Source of the DNA: CAZNRY01 sp964575675
Lineage (GTDB): Bacteria; Eisenbacteria; RBG-16-71-46; CAIMUX01; VGJL01
Length of the DNA stretch: 7,827 nucleotides
Direction of reading: 5' to 3'
NCBI GenBank assembly: GCA_964575675.1
Contig: CAZNRY010000176.1
Coordinates: forward strand, 1-7,827
The translations under genes and the position numbers were made by a program. The notes beneath the pieces are model-generated. The model was not told the origin of the DNA. It made no database searches and saw only the letters and a list, made by a program, of their open reading frames with translations. Positions 1 to 6,879 of the stretch are shown here, one piece after another. Each line of letters starts with the position of its first letter. Position 1 is the stretch's first letter.

Positions 1-60
1 TGGGTGGGTCGGTGGGGCGCGGCGGGCAGGCCGGCTCCTGGGCGGTGTGGGGGGGTCCGA

Positions 61-89
61 TTGACGGAAGTGGCGCCCTCTGGTAGCTT
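61..89 (+). promoter_or_regulatory. Sigma70-like promoter for the tRNA operon
   Basis: A TTGACG element at 61-66 and a TAGCTT element at 84-89 are separated by exactly 17 bases. Transcription would start near 96, about 20 bases before the first tRNA. The -35 box matches the TTGACA consensus at five of six positions; the -10 box is weaker but keeps TA at its first two positions and the final T. A GC-rich stretch follows the -10 box, as in many stable-RNA promoters. The call is by pattern only. The G-rich DNA before it (1-60) contains no convincing gene. Confidence 0.55.
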
Positions 90-114
90 CCCGTTCCCGG
101 GAGTACGGCGGCAG

Positions 115-187
115 GGGCCCATAGCTCAGGGGTTAGAGCTGCCGGCTCATAACCGGTCGGTCCTTGGTTCGAATCCAAGTGGGCCCA
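115..187 (+). tRNA. tRNA with CAU anticodon (elongator Met or Ile2)
   Basis: The 73-base sequence folds as a full cloverleaf. The acceptor stem is 115-121 with 180-186, the D stem 124-127 with 136-139, the anticodon stem 141-145 with 153-157, and the T stem 163-167 with 175-179 around a TTCGAAT loop. The anticodon loop is CTCATAA with CAU at 148-150. The first acceptor pair is G-C, so this is not an initiator tRNA, which has a mismatch there. Elongator Met and lysidine-modified Ile2 both start from CAU. The acceptor carries C4-G69 and C5-G68, which TilS is known to favour in E. coli Ile2, so Ile2 is a real alternative. CCA is not encoded; GAG follows the discriminator A187. Confidence 0.93.
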
Positions 188-217
188 GAGACGAGGGTCG
201 AGGGGTAGCGGTGATTG

Positions 218-293
218 GGGCGGGTAGCTCAGCTGGCAGAGCATCGGCATCACAAGCCGGGGGTCGCAGGTTCAAGTCCTGTTCCGCCCACCA
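218..293 (+). tRNA. tRNA-Val (CAC)
   Basis: The body is 218-290. The acceptor stem is 218-224 with 283-289 and ends in a G-U pair. The D stem is 227-230 with 239-242, the anticodon stem 244-248 with 256-260, and the T stem 266-270 with 278-282 around TTCAAGT. The anticodon loop is ATCACAA with CAC at 251-253, reading the GTG valine codon. The discriminator is A290. The next three bases are CCA (291-293), so the 3' end appears to be encoded, unlike the neighbouring tRNA. The 30-base spacer after the first tRNA suggests one transcript processed by RNase P and 3' nucleases. Confidence 0.94.
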
Positions 294-350
294 TCCCTCC
301 GGTCGGGGACAGCCGGGAGATCCGAATCGTGGACCCGGCGTCGGAAACAA

Positions 351-385
351 GGGGGGGACCCGGTTGGGGCCCCCCCTTCACTTTT
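351..385 (+). terminator. Rho-independent terminator of the tRNA operon
   Basis: Seven G (351-357) pair with seven C (370-376). A possible inner CCC/GGG extension (359-361 with 366-368) leaves a GGTT loop. The tail TTCACTTTT (377-385) is T-rich though interrupted. The position, 57 bases after the tRNA-Val 3' end and about 30 before the next gene, suits ending the tRNA transcript. The weak T tract may allow read-through into the zinc-ribbon gene, for which I see no convincing promoter of its own. Confidence 0.7.
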
Positions 386-416
386 GGGGATCGTATTCTC
401 GAATGGACACAAGACG

Positions 417-1133
417 ATGATCACGACCCAGGATCTCGGGATCCTCTGTTCTCTCCGTTTGTTGGACCGCGAAATCGATCGGCTGCGCGAGCGGGCGGTC
501 GTGATCCCGCGCGAACTCGATCGATTGGCGAAGGAGCTCCAGGTCCATCAGGACATCCTCGACGAAGAGATGCGCAGGCTTCAGGATCTGAGACTCGACC
601 GGAGATCTGCAGAGAGAGAGGTCGAGTCGGCGAAGAGCCGCCGCCGCGAATTCGAATCGCAGCAATACAAGATCCGCAACAACCAGGAATACCAGGCCAA
701 CATGCGCGAGATCGAGAGCATGAGGCAGAAGGCGACCCAATACGATGACCGGGCGCTCGAGATCCTCATGCAGGAGGAGGAGATCCAGAAGGAGATCGAC
801 CGCCTCACGGTGATCGTGGCCGAAGAGAAGCGCAAGCACGATGGCGCGGCGGGGCATCTCAACGTCGAGATGGCGGAGGTCGGGACCGAGTTGTCCGGAA
901 GGGAAGGGGAGAGGAACGGGGTCGTGGATCGTTTGTCCGCCCCGCTGCGCGCCAAGTACGAGAGGATCAGAAGGAGCAAGGGGGACCTGGCCATCGTCGG
1001 CGTCGAGTACGGCGCCTGCGGCGGCTGCGGCTACGCTCTTCCGCCCCAGCGGGTGCAGGAGGTGCGGCGCAACAGGGATGTCGTCCTCTGCGAGGGATGT
1101 GGTCGGATTCTGGTTTCAGATCTGGAGGAGTGA
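417..1133 (+). CDS. DUF164-family coiled-coil and C4 zinc-ribbon protein
   Basis: The 238-residue protein has a long charged heptad-rich region (about residues 10-160), expected to form an antiparallel coiled-coil hairpin. A C-terminal zinc ribbon follows, with cysteines at 201, 204, 225 and 228 in two CxxC knuckles (CGGC and CEGC). This is the layout of the DUF164 family, whose studied members include Helicobacter HP0958 (FlgZ; RpoN chaperone and flaA mRNA binder) and Chlamydia CT398. Length is close to theirs. Whether it binds RNA or a protein partner here is unknown. ATG 417 was chosen because family proteins begin just before a motif like LRLLDREIDRL (residues 11-21 here); an in-frame TTG at 384 lies inside the terminator tail and is unlikely. 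No Shine-Dalgarno is evident before ATG 417. The RNase P RNA begins 23 bases after the stop, so the two may share a transcript. Confidence 0.9.
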   Translation: MITTQDLGILCSLRLLDREIDRLRERAVVIPRELDRLAKELQVHQDILDEEMRRLQDLRLDRRSAEREVESAKSRRREFESQQYKIRNNQEYQANMREIESMRQKATQYDDRALEILMQEEEIQKEIDRLTVIVAEEKRKHDGAAGHLNVEMAEVGTELSGREGERNGVVDRLSAPLRAKYERIRRSKGDLAIVGVEYGACGGCGYALPPQRVQEVRRNRDVVLCEGCGRILVSDLEE

Positions 1134-1141
1134 CGTACGAT
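1113..1141 (+). promoter_or_regulatory. Possible weak promoter for rnpB
   Basis: A TACGAT -10-like box (1136-1141) lies 17 bases after a poor -35 candidate (GTTTCA, 1113-1118) and overlaps the stop region of the zinc-ribbon gene. Transcription would begin near 1148, just before the P1 helix at 1157. The -10 matches TATAAT at four positions; the -35 is unconvincing. RNase P RNA is essential and abundant, so a local promoter is expected, but transcription from further upstream is equally possible. Confidence 0.3.
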
Positions 1142-1156
1142 TGAGGCCTGGATTGA

Positions 1157-1577
1157 AGACTGGGGAGTCGATGTGACGGTCGCGGGGTCCTCAAGACCCC
1201 GAGGAAAGTCCGAGCTCCATAGGGCAGGGTGCTGGGTAACACCCAGTGGGAGCGATCCCAAGGAAAGTGCCACAGAAATCAAACCGCCACGCGTAACCCG
1301 TCAGGGGAAGCCGGCCCGGAACGGTGCTCGGTGGATCTTGGCGGAGCGGGGTAAGGGTGAAACGGCGAGGTAAGAGCTCACCAGTGCCTGCGGCGACGCG
1401 GGCAGCTTGGCAAACCCCACCCGGAGCAAGACCAAATAGAGGAGGAGAAACGGCCCGTTTCGCCATGACTCCCGGGTTCGGTCGCTCGAGGCGGACGGAA
1501 ACGTCCGTCCTAGACAAATGATCGTCGCGGGGTATCCCCCCGCAACAGGACTCGGCTTACGGCCGGCTCCCCAGTCT
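1157..1577 (+). ncRNA. rnpB: RNase P RNA, bacterial class A
   Basis: This is the catalytic RNA that removes 5' leaders from pre-tRNAs. P1 is an 11-bp perfect helix (1157-1167 with 1567-1577), which sets both ends. P3 is 1183-1189 with 1195-1201. The CR-I core (GAGGAAAGTCCGAGCTCC, 1201-1218) and CR-V core (ACAGGACTCGGCTTA, 1545-1559) form P4: AAG(1206-1208) and CCGAG(1210-1214) pair with CTT and CTCGG, leaving T1209 as the conserved bulged U. Compared with the usual CCGGG/CCCGG, both strands have changed together, which supports a functional RNA. P12 (1386-1392 with 1397-1403) is capped by GCGA, P18 (1493-1497 with 1502-1506) by GAAA, and a P19-like hairpin lies at 1527-1543. GACCAAATAG near 1430 is also typical. 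The P15/L15 region lacks the usual GGU. Length is about 421 bases. No terminator follows; the next gene starts two bases later. Confidence 0.96.
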
Positions 1578-1579
1578 CG

Positions 1580-4006
1580 ATGAACGACTCCAAGCCGGCC
1601 CGTCATCTCGTTCTATTCGCCCTGGTTGCGCTCGGCGTACTGATCGGCGTCCTTCGCCTGGCCGGCCCGGAGGGAGACCTCTACCCCGTCGAGGGGGACA
1701 GCGCGAAGTACCACGCGATCGCTCGCGGGTTCTCCGAGCTGTATGCGCACCCGTTCACGAGCTTGAAGCTCTGGATCGACCGCACCGCCACGCAGACGGA
1801 TCTCCAGAGATTCGGCTTCGATTCTTGGGTTCTCCAGCACGCGCCCGCCTACACGGCGCTTCTGGGGCTCGTGTATCTTCTGCCCGGAGATGATGTCGCG
1901 GCGGGCAGATTCGCGACCATCCTGATCTTCGCCCTCGGCGCCGCCGTTCTCTACCTCCTCGGGCGCGCGATCTTCGGCCACTGGGCCGGGCTGCTCGCCG
2001 CCCTCATCTACCTCTTCTGGCCGGCGCATTGGTTTTACGGTCCCGCGATCCTGACCGAGATGCCGATGGCGACCGCGGGTCTTCTCGCGGCATATGGGAT
2101 GCTCCAGACCGGCGGTTCGAACCGTCCCCTGCGATGGTTCTTGGGAGGGGCGGCGATCGGTCTCTTTGTCCTCACGAAGACCCCGCTCCGCTTCGTCGCG
2201 ATTCCCTGGATTGTCGTCGAAGCGCTGATCGATCGCACCGGGGGAGGGCGGCGGAGCGTGAGGCGCGGCGCCCTTAGGGTTGCGGGGTATGGGGCGACGC
2301 AGGCCGTTTGGCTCCTCTTCCTTTTCGGATTCAATCTCTCTGCCGATCCGCTCCGCGATCTCGGTGAGGACTGGCTCTGGGTTTACCGAGGTGATTATGT
2401 TCCGGACCGCGGTTGGGAATCGGTCGGGATCGGCGACGCGCTGACCCCCGAGCTGGAGGAAGGTGCGCGCCTCGCCGAGTCGGTTCCCGCCGATCGAATG
2501 AAGGGGGAGGCTTATCGCCGCGCGTTCTACTCGACGCTCCGGCACTACCCCGGGGGTATGGCGGCCCTGGTCCTTGGAAAGGCGGGAATCTACTGGGGAT
2601 TCCCCGCGGTGAAGACCTTCGTCCGCTCCGGACCGCTGTCCATGCCTCCCCCGAGTCGACTCCAGCCTGCGCTCGCGGTCGCGGCGCTTTTCGGGATAGG
2701 GCTTTGCCTCGGTTCGGGATGGGGAAGGAGGATCTTGCCGGCCATTGTCCCGATCTTCCTGACCGCGCTCTACTCGGCGACACATCTTGTCTGCCGCTAC
2801 AACATCCCGGCCGTTCCCTTCGCGATGCTCTACGGGGCGGGCGCCGCTGCCGCCCTGGCGGCGAGCATTCGGTCGGGTCTTCGCCACGCGCGCTCCGACA
2901 GGTCCGGATTCATTCGAGCCGCCCGTCCGTACGCGGGGCCCGTCCTCGCGGCCGCCTCCGCCTTGGTTCTCGCAGCCCTCCTGCTGCGGACGGGCCGGGC
3001 CGGCTTGGCCGCCCCGTTCCTCGCATCCCTCGGGGCCTTCCCCCTGTTGCGCCGGGTTCTCGGCGGCGGGCGATTCAGATCGGCCCGGGCGCTCGCGGTC
3101 CTCGCCCCGCTCTGCGTCCTTGCGATCGGAGCGATCGCAAACGACGCCGATCCCGATGCCCGCAGGATCCGCCTATCGCATCCCGGCGATGGCGTGCGGC
3201 TCCATCTCGTCCTGCCGCCCGAGGCGAAACCACAGGAGTTCGTCGCCTCCGAGATGCTGATCGACATGCTCCCTTCGCCCCGCGGGCGGATGACGATCTC
3301 GGTCCGCGTCTCTGGCAGCGAGATCGCCCGATACGATGGCAGGCCAGTGAGCGGGCCGGATCGCTTTCTCCTGGATCGAGAGATCCACGGAGACGGGGAC
3401 TGCTACCGAAAGATCCTGCGTTCGATGGAGCGCCACCTCGAAGGGTGCGTCCGCAAGCAGGCAGGACTGCGGGATGCGGGGTTCGACTACTACCGGCAGT
3501 GGTACCGGATCCCGATCGACCCCGAGCGCGCGTTTGCCTCGCGGGAGCCACTCCTCGAGGTCGTCCTCGTCTCGACCGACGGAGGAACGATCGACCTGTA
3601 CCTCGACCGCGACGCGCCCGCAGCCGCGGAGCCCGAAAGGGTGATCGAGATGCCCGCATTCTTCCTGAACGCCTACGAGCTGTCGTCCTACCGCTTCGAC
3701 GCGCTGGCATCGAGACGCGAGCTGGCCGATTCAAGGCTGATACGCCCGGTCCGGCTCATGAGCTCCAGGCGAGGCGCCGAGACGTTCGATTCACGGGGGC
3801 GGATCCGCGAGATCCGAGGCGAGCCGAGGATGAGACTGCGCGGCAAGCTCCCAGGCGGATTCGGACTGGTGAGGGGAGCGGGCGGTGGGGTGGACGCTGC
3901 CTATCTGCCCAATCCGGCCGAGGCGCTCCGGATGCTCACCCCCAAGGAGATCCGAGCCTTACAGGCCGATCGAAACCGCTACTTCGACGGCTATCTGACC
4001 TTCTGA
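1580..4006 (+). CDS. GT-C membrane glycosyltransferase (PMT/ArnT-like) with soluble C-terminal domain
   Basis: The 808-residue protein has about 12-14 hydrophobic segments between residues 8 and 521, then a soluble domain (about 522-808). A first segment (8-26) is followed by an acidic loop motif, YPVEGDSAKYHAIARGF (35-51), where GT-C enzymes keep their catalytic acid. Further family marks are APAYTALLGLVY (88-99), LTEMPMA (158-164), and HLVCRYNIPAVPF (402-414), the R-Y-x-x-P-x-x-P type motif of PMT_2/GT39 and ArnT-like enzymes. Such enzymes move a sugar from a polyprenyl-phosphate carrier onto a lipid or protein on the outer face of the inner membrane; the substrate cannot be read here. The C-terminal domain has no family I recognise. 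ATG 1580 is the only ATG, GTG or TTG in frame between a stop at 1511 and codon 62, so the start is well bounded although no Shine-Dalgarno is seen. The next gene begins 29 bases after the stop, suggesting co-transcription. Confidence 0.88.
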   Translation: MNDSKPARHLVLFALVALGVLIGVLRLAGPEGDLYPVEGDSAKYHAIARGFSELYAHPFTSLKLWIDRTATQTDLQRFGFDSWVLQHAPAYTALLGLVYLLPGDDVAAGRFATILIFALGAAVLYLLGRAIFGHWAGLLAALIYLFWPAHWFYGPAILTEMPMATAGLLAAYGMLQTGGSNRPLRWFLGGAAIGLFVLTKTPLRFVAIPWIVVEALIDRTGGGRRSVRRGALRVAGYGATQAVWLLFLFGFNLSADPLRDLGEDWLWVYRGDYVPDRGWESVGIGDALTPELEEGARLAESVPADRMKGEAYRRAFYSTLRHYPGGMAALVLGKAGIYWGFPAVKTFVRSGPLSMPPPSRLQPALAVAALFGIGLCLGSGWGRRILPAIVPIFLTALYSATHLVCRYNIPAVPFAMLYGAGAAAALAASIRSGLRHARSDRSGFIRAARPYAGPVLAAASALVLAALLLRTGRAGLAAPFLASLGAFPLLRRVLGGGRFRSARALAVLAPLCVLAIGAIANDADPDARRIRLSHPGDGVRLHLVLPPEAKPQEFVASEMLIDMLPSPRGRMTISVRVSGSEIARYDGRPVSGPDRFLLDREIHGDGDCYRKILRSMERHLEGCVRKQAGLRDAGFDYYRQWYRIPIDPERAFASREPLLEVVLVSTDGGTIDLYLDRDAPAAAEPERVIEMPAFFLNAYELSSYRFDALASRRELADSRLIRPVRLMSSRRGAETFDSRGRIREIRGEPRMRLRGKLPGGFGLVRGAGGGVDAAYLPNPAEALRMLTPKEIRALQADRNRYFDGYLTF

Positions 4007-4035
4007 TCTTCGCGCGACGCAAACGGTCGCATACA

Positions 4036-6879
4036 ATGGGGGGCGTGAGGCGATTTCTTGGAAGGACGCTCCTCCGTTCGATCGCGCGGCGGCTCCCCGC
4101 GATCCTCGGGATCGCATGCTTGCTCTTCCTCCCCGGCACCGCCGACGGGCAGTTCCTTGTCTTCGGGAAGAACAAGGTCCAGTACACGCGGCTCGATTGG
4201 AATGTCCTCGAGAGCCAGCATTTCCGGCTCTATTTCTATCCGGAGGAAGAGGAGCTCGCGCGGATCGCGCTGGCGACGTCGGAAGAGGGGTACGACCGGC
4301 TGCGGCGGTTGTTCGTCGATGAGGTCGAGCGGCCGATTCCTCTGATCATCTACAGCAGTCACCAGGACTTCGAGCAAACGAACGTGACCCCGATCCTCTT
4401 GCCCGAAGGGGTCGCGGGGCTCACGGAATTCGGGCGTGGGCGCGTCTTGATACCCTTCGGCGGATCGCTGGAGGAGTTCCGGACGACGATCCACCATGAG
4501 CTGGTCCACGTCTTCCAGCTTTCGATCGAGCGCAAGCTCTTCAACCGCCGCGGGCGCTCCTCGCTCCCCTCGCCGCCGCTCTGGTTCGTCGAGGGCCTGG
4601 CCGTCCACTTCTCGGAGCGGCGCGATACGGAAGCCGACATGGTGATGCGCGACATGGTGCTGAGCGGGCGCCTTCCGGGCATCGGCGAGTTCTGGCGCTA
4701 CGACGGGACCTTCACGCTCTACAAGCTGGGGCAGTCGGTTCTCGACTTCATTGGGGAGACCTATGGAGAGGACCGTATCCGCGCAATCTACGATCGTCTC
4801 TTGACCGCGGGGAGCTTCGAGTCGGCGATCGAGGAGGCGCTCGGGCTCAAACTGAACGAGCTCAGCGACCGATGGGCGCACTCGGTCCGGCGCCGATACT
4901 ACCCGGAGATCGAGGCGCATGAACCGGTCGCGTTTCATAGCCGCCCTCTGACCCGCGGGCCGGTCGATTTGGGACCGGTTCCGGTTCCCGCCGGGATCCC
5001 CGGGATGGAAGAGATGTTCCTCTTCCTCTCGCCGCGCACGGGCTACACCGACATCTACTCCGCCTCGCTCGATGGGTTGGAGAAGCGCGTGCGGACGGTG
5101 ATCCACGGAGAGCGGCATGCCCGCTTCGAGTCGCTCCATCCATTTCGGGCGCGGATGGACATCAATCGCGCGGGGGAACTGCTCTTCGTCTCCCAGCGGG
5201 CCGGGGAAGACGTGATCTATGTCTACTCGCTGACCCAGCGGAAGGTCGTCGAGGACTACCGTTTCGACGCGCTCGTGGGGCTGCGCAGTCCGAGTTGGTC
5301 TTCGGATGGGAAGCGCTTTGTGTTCTCCGGCCTGTCGCGCGCAGGGGAGGCCGACCTCTATCTGTTCGATCGGGACAGCCGGTTCCTCGACAGGTTGACG
5401 AACGATCGTTACGAGGACGTCGATCCGAGTTGGGAACCAGGAGGGGACCGGATCGTCTTCTCCTCCGACCGCGGGCCGGGCGAGGGGCGCGGGCGGAATC
5501 TCTTCCTTCTCGACCTGCGGGACAGGAGCCTCCGCTACCTCACGCGCGGCGTCTGGCGCGACACGAGCCCGATCTGGTCTCCAGAGGGCAAGGTGATCCT
5601 CTTCACGACGGACCGCGAGGGGATCCTGGCGATCTGGTGGATGACGCCGCAGGGGAGGGGAGGGAGCGCCGTTGCCGGGCTGGAAGGTCTGACGAACCCG
5701 CGCGTCGCGCCGGATGGCCGGACGATCCTCTTCTCGTGCTTCAAGGAGGGGCAGTTCCGCATCCACTCGGCGATGATGCCGGAGATGGGTGACACCCTCG
5801 CCCCGCGCATCGATGCGATTGCATCCCGCGATCTGCCTCCTTGGCGCTGGCGCTCTCCCGTGGGGAGCTTCCCCGTCCGCCATGCCCGCTACAGCTCGAA
5901 GCTCTCGCTCGAGATTGCCCAGGGGGCGGTCGCGATCGACCCGAACTTCCGGGGGGGCGAAGGGGTCCAGATGCTGCTCGCCGACATGATGGGCAATCAT
6001 CTCCTCTTCCTGCAGCTCGGGAACATGACCTATTCGAACGAGAGCTTCCTGCGGAAATTCTCCGCCGGGGCGAGCTACATGAACCTCTCGCGGAGGCTGA
6101 ACTACGGTGTATCGCTCTTCCATTTCGTCGGAGATTATCTCGACGAGAACGACCTGCCGTACCACGATCGCCGGGCGGGCGGCTCGGCCATCCTGATCTA
6201 CCCCTTGTCGAAGTTTCAGCGCTTCGAGTTGATCAACGGCGTTTCTTACGCCGAGACCGAGAGGATCTCGAACGGCTTCAAGAGAGAGGGCGCCGTCGCG
6301 CAGCACAGCGTTGCATGGATCCGCGACACCGCCCTGTGGCTTGCGACGGGGCCGATCGACGGGCAGCGGATGAACGTTACGCTGGGCGCCACGATGGACC
6401 TTCGGCGGGGTGAAATGGAGAGCAGCGTCCTGCTGGCCGACTACAGGCGCTACCTCCGTCTCGGGACGTACAGCGCTTACGCCATCCGCGCGCAGGCCCT
6501 GCACAGCAACGGACCCAACCCCCGGAACTTCTTCCTCGGAGGATCGTTGAGCCTCCGCGGGTATCACCGACGGAGCTTCGAGGGGCAGAGGAGCCTTCTC
6601 TTGAATCAGGAGATCCGCTTCCCGCTCGTGCAGCGTTGGATGTTTCAGGTTCCCCTCGGCGCCCTCGAGTTCCCGATGATCCAGGGAGCCGTCTTCGTCG
6701 ATGCAGGCAGTGTTTGGAGCTCGGGATGGGATCCGACATGGGTCGGGAGTTTTGGCGGGGGGATGCGGATGGGGCTCGGCGGGATCATGGTCTTGCGGTT
6801 GGACGTGGCGCGCCGGACCGATTGGACGACGGTGGATCATGGCAACCACTGGGAGTTCACAATCGGATGGAACTATTGA
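4036..6879 (+). CDS. Secreted fusion: HExxH zincin peptidase, TolB-like propeller and Omp85/BamA-like barrel
   Basis: The 947-residue protein has four parts. (1) A signal peptide: arginine-rich n-region, hydrophobic core about 21-34, likely cleavage after ADG (36-38). (2) A gluzincin-type peptidase domain, about 45-290, with HELVH (154-158) and a WFVEGLAVHF segment whose E186 is the probable third zinc ligand; this fits the peptidase MA group. (3) A beta-propeller, about 316-600, with at least four PD40/TolB-type repeats (PSWSSDGKRFVFSG near 419, PSWEPGGDRIVFSSD near 464, PIWSPEGKVILFTTD near 512, PRVAPDGRTILFS near 555). (4) A barrel, about 620-947, in which I count roughly 16 strands; LRGY (840-843) sits after the eleventh, as the VRGF/Y loop-6 motif does in BamA, and the chain ends in aromatic Tyr (GWNY). 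No POTRA domain is visible. It would span the outer membrane with protease and propeller in the periplasm. ATG 4036 is preferred; GTG 4045 is an alternative. Peptidase activity is predicted only. Confidence 0.9.
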   Translation: MGGVRRFLGRTLLRSIARRLPAILGIACLLFLPGTADGQFLVFGKNKVQYTRLDWNVLESQHFRLYFYPEEEELARIALATSEEGYDRLRRLFVDEVERPIPLIIYSSHQDFEQTNVTPILLPEGVAGLTEFGRGRVLIPFGGSLEEFRTTIHHELVHVFQLSIERKLFNRRGRSSLPSPPLWFVEGLAVHFSERRDTEADMVMRDMVLSGRLPGIGEFWRYDGTFTLYKLGQSVLDFIGETYGEDRIRAIYDRLLTAGSFESAIEEALGLKLNELSDRWAHSVRRRYYPEIEAHEPVAFHSRPLTRGPVDLGPVPVPAGIPGMEEMFLFLSPRTGYTDIYSASLDGLEKRVRTVIHGERHARFESLHPFRARMDINRAGELLFVSQRAGEDVIYVYSLTQRKVVEDYRFDALVGLRSPSWSSDGKRFVFSGLSRAGEADLYLFDRDSRFLDRLTNDRYEDVDPSWEPGGDRIVFSSDRGPGEGRGRNLFLLDLRDRSLRYLTRGVWRDTSPIWSPEGKVILFTTDREGILAIWWMTPQGRGGSAVAGLEGLTNPRVAPDGRTILFSCFKEGQFRIHSAMMPEMGDTLAPRIDAIASRDLPPWRWRSPVGSFPVRHARYSSKLSLEIAQGAVAIDPNFRGGEGVQMLLADMMGNHLLFLQLGNMTYSNESFLRKFSAGASYMNLSRRLNYGVSLFHFVGDYLDENDLPYHDRRAGGSAILIYPLSKFQRFELINGVSYAETERISNGFKREGAVAQHSVAWIRDTALWLATGPIDGQRMNVTLGATMDLRRGEMESSVLLADYRRYLRLGTYSAYAIRAQALHSNGPNPRNFFLGGSLSLRGYHRRSFEGQRSLLLNQEIRFPLVQRWMFQVPLGALEFPMIQGAVFVDAGSVWSSGWDPTWVGSFGGGMRMGLGGIMVLRLDVARRTDWTTVDHGNHWEFTIGWNY

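Noticed and set aside
147..350. Minus-strand open frame encoding NLRPPACDADALPAELPAP and GFEPRT-like text
   Set aside because: This is the well-known spurious peptide from translating antisense to tRNA genes; it lies exactly over the two tRNAs.
4..748. Plus-strand open frames running through the tRNAs, terminator and into the zinc-ribbon gene
   Set aside because: They cross structured RNA genes and give low-complexity G/P/R-rich translations with no family resemblance.
1173..1606. Short open frames on both strands within 1157-1577
   Set aside because: The DNA is fully explained as RNase P RNA, with covarying helices.
1613..2887. A 424-codon antisense frame over the glycosyltransferase
   Set aside because: Charged low-complexity translation, no family marks, and the sense strand shows clear GT-C motifs.
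2413..4035. A 540-codon upstream extension of the barrel-protease reading frame
   Set aside because: It lies out of frame inside the glycosyltransferase gene and is arginine/proline-rich, as expected from a GC-rich shadow. The signal peptide beginning at 4036 shows where the real gene starts.
4007..4035. Possible frameshift joining glycosyltransferase and barrel-protease
   Set aside because: The first protein has a natural stop after a complete domain, and the second begins with its own signal peptide, so these are two genes.
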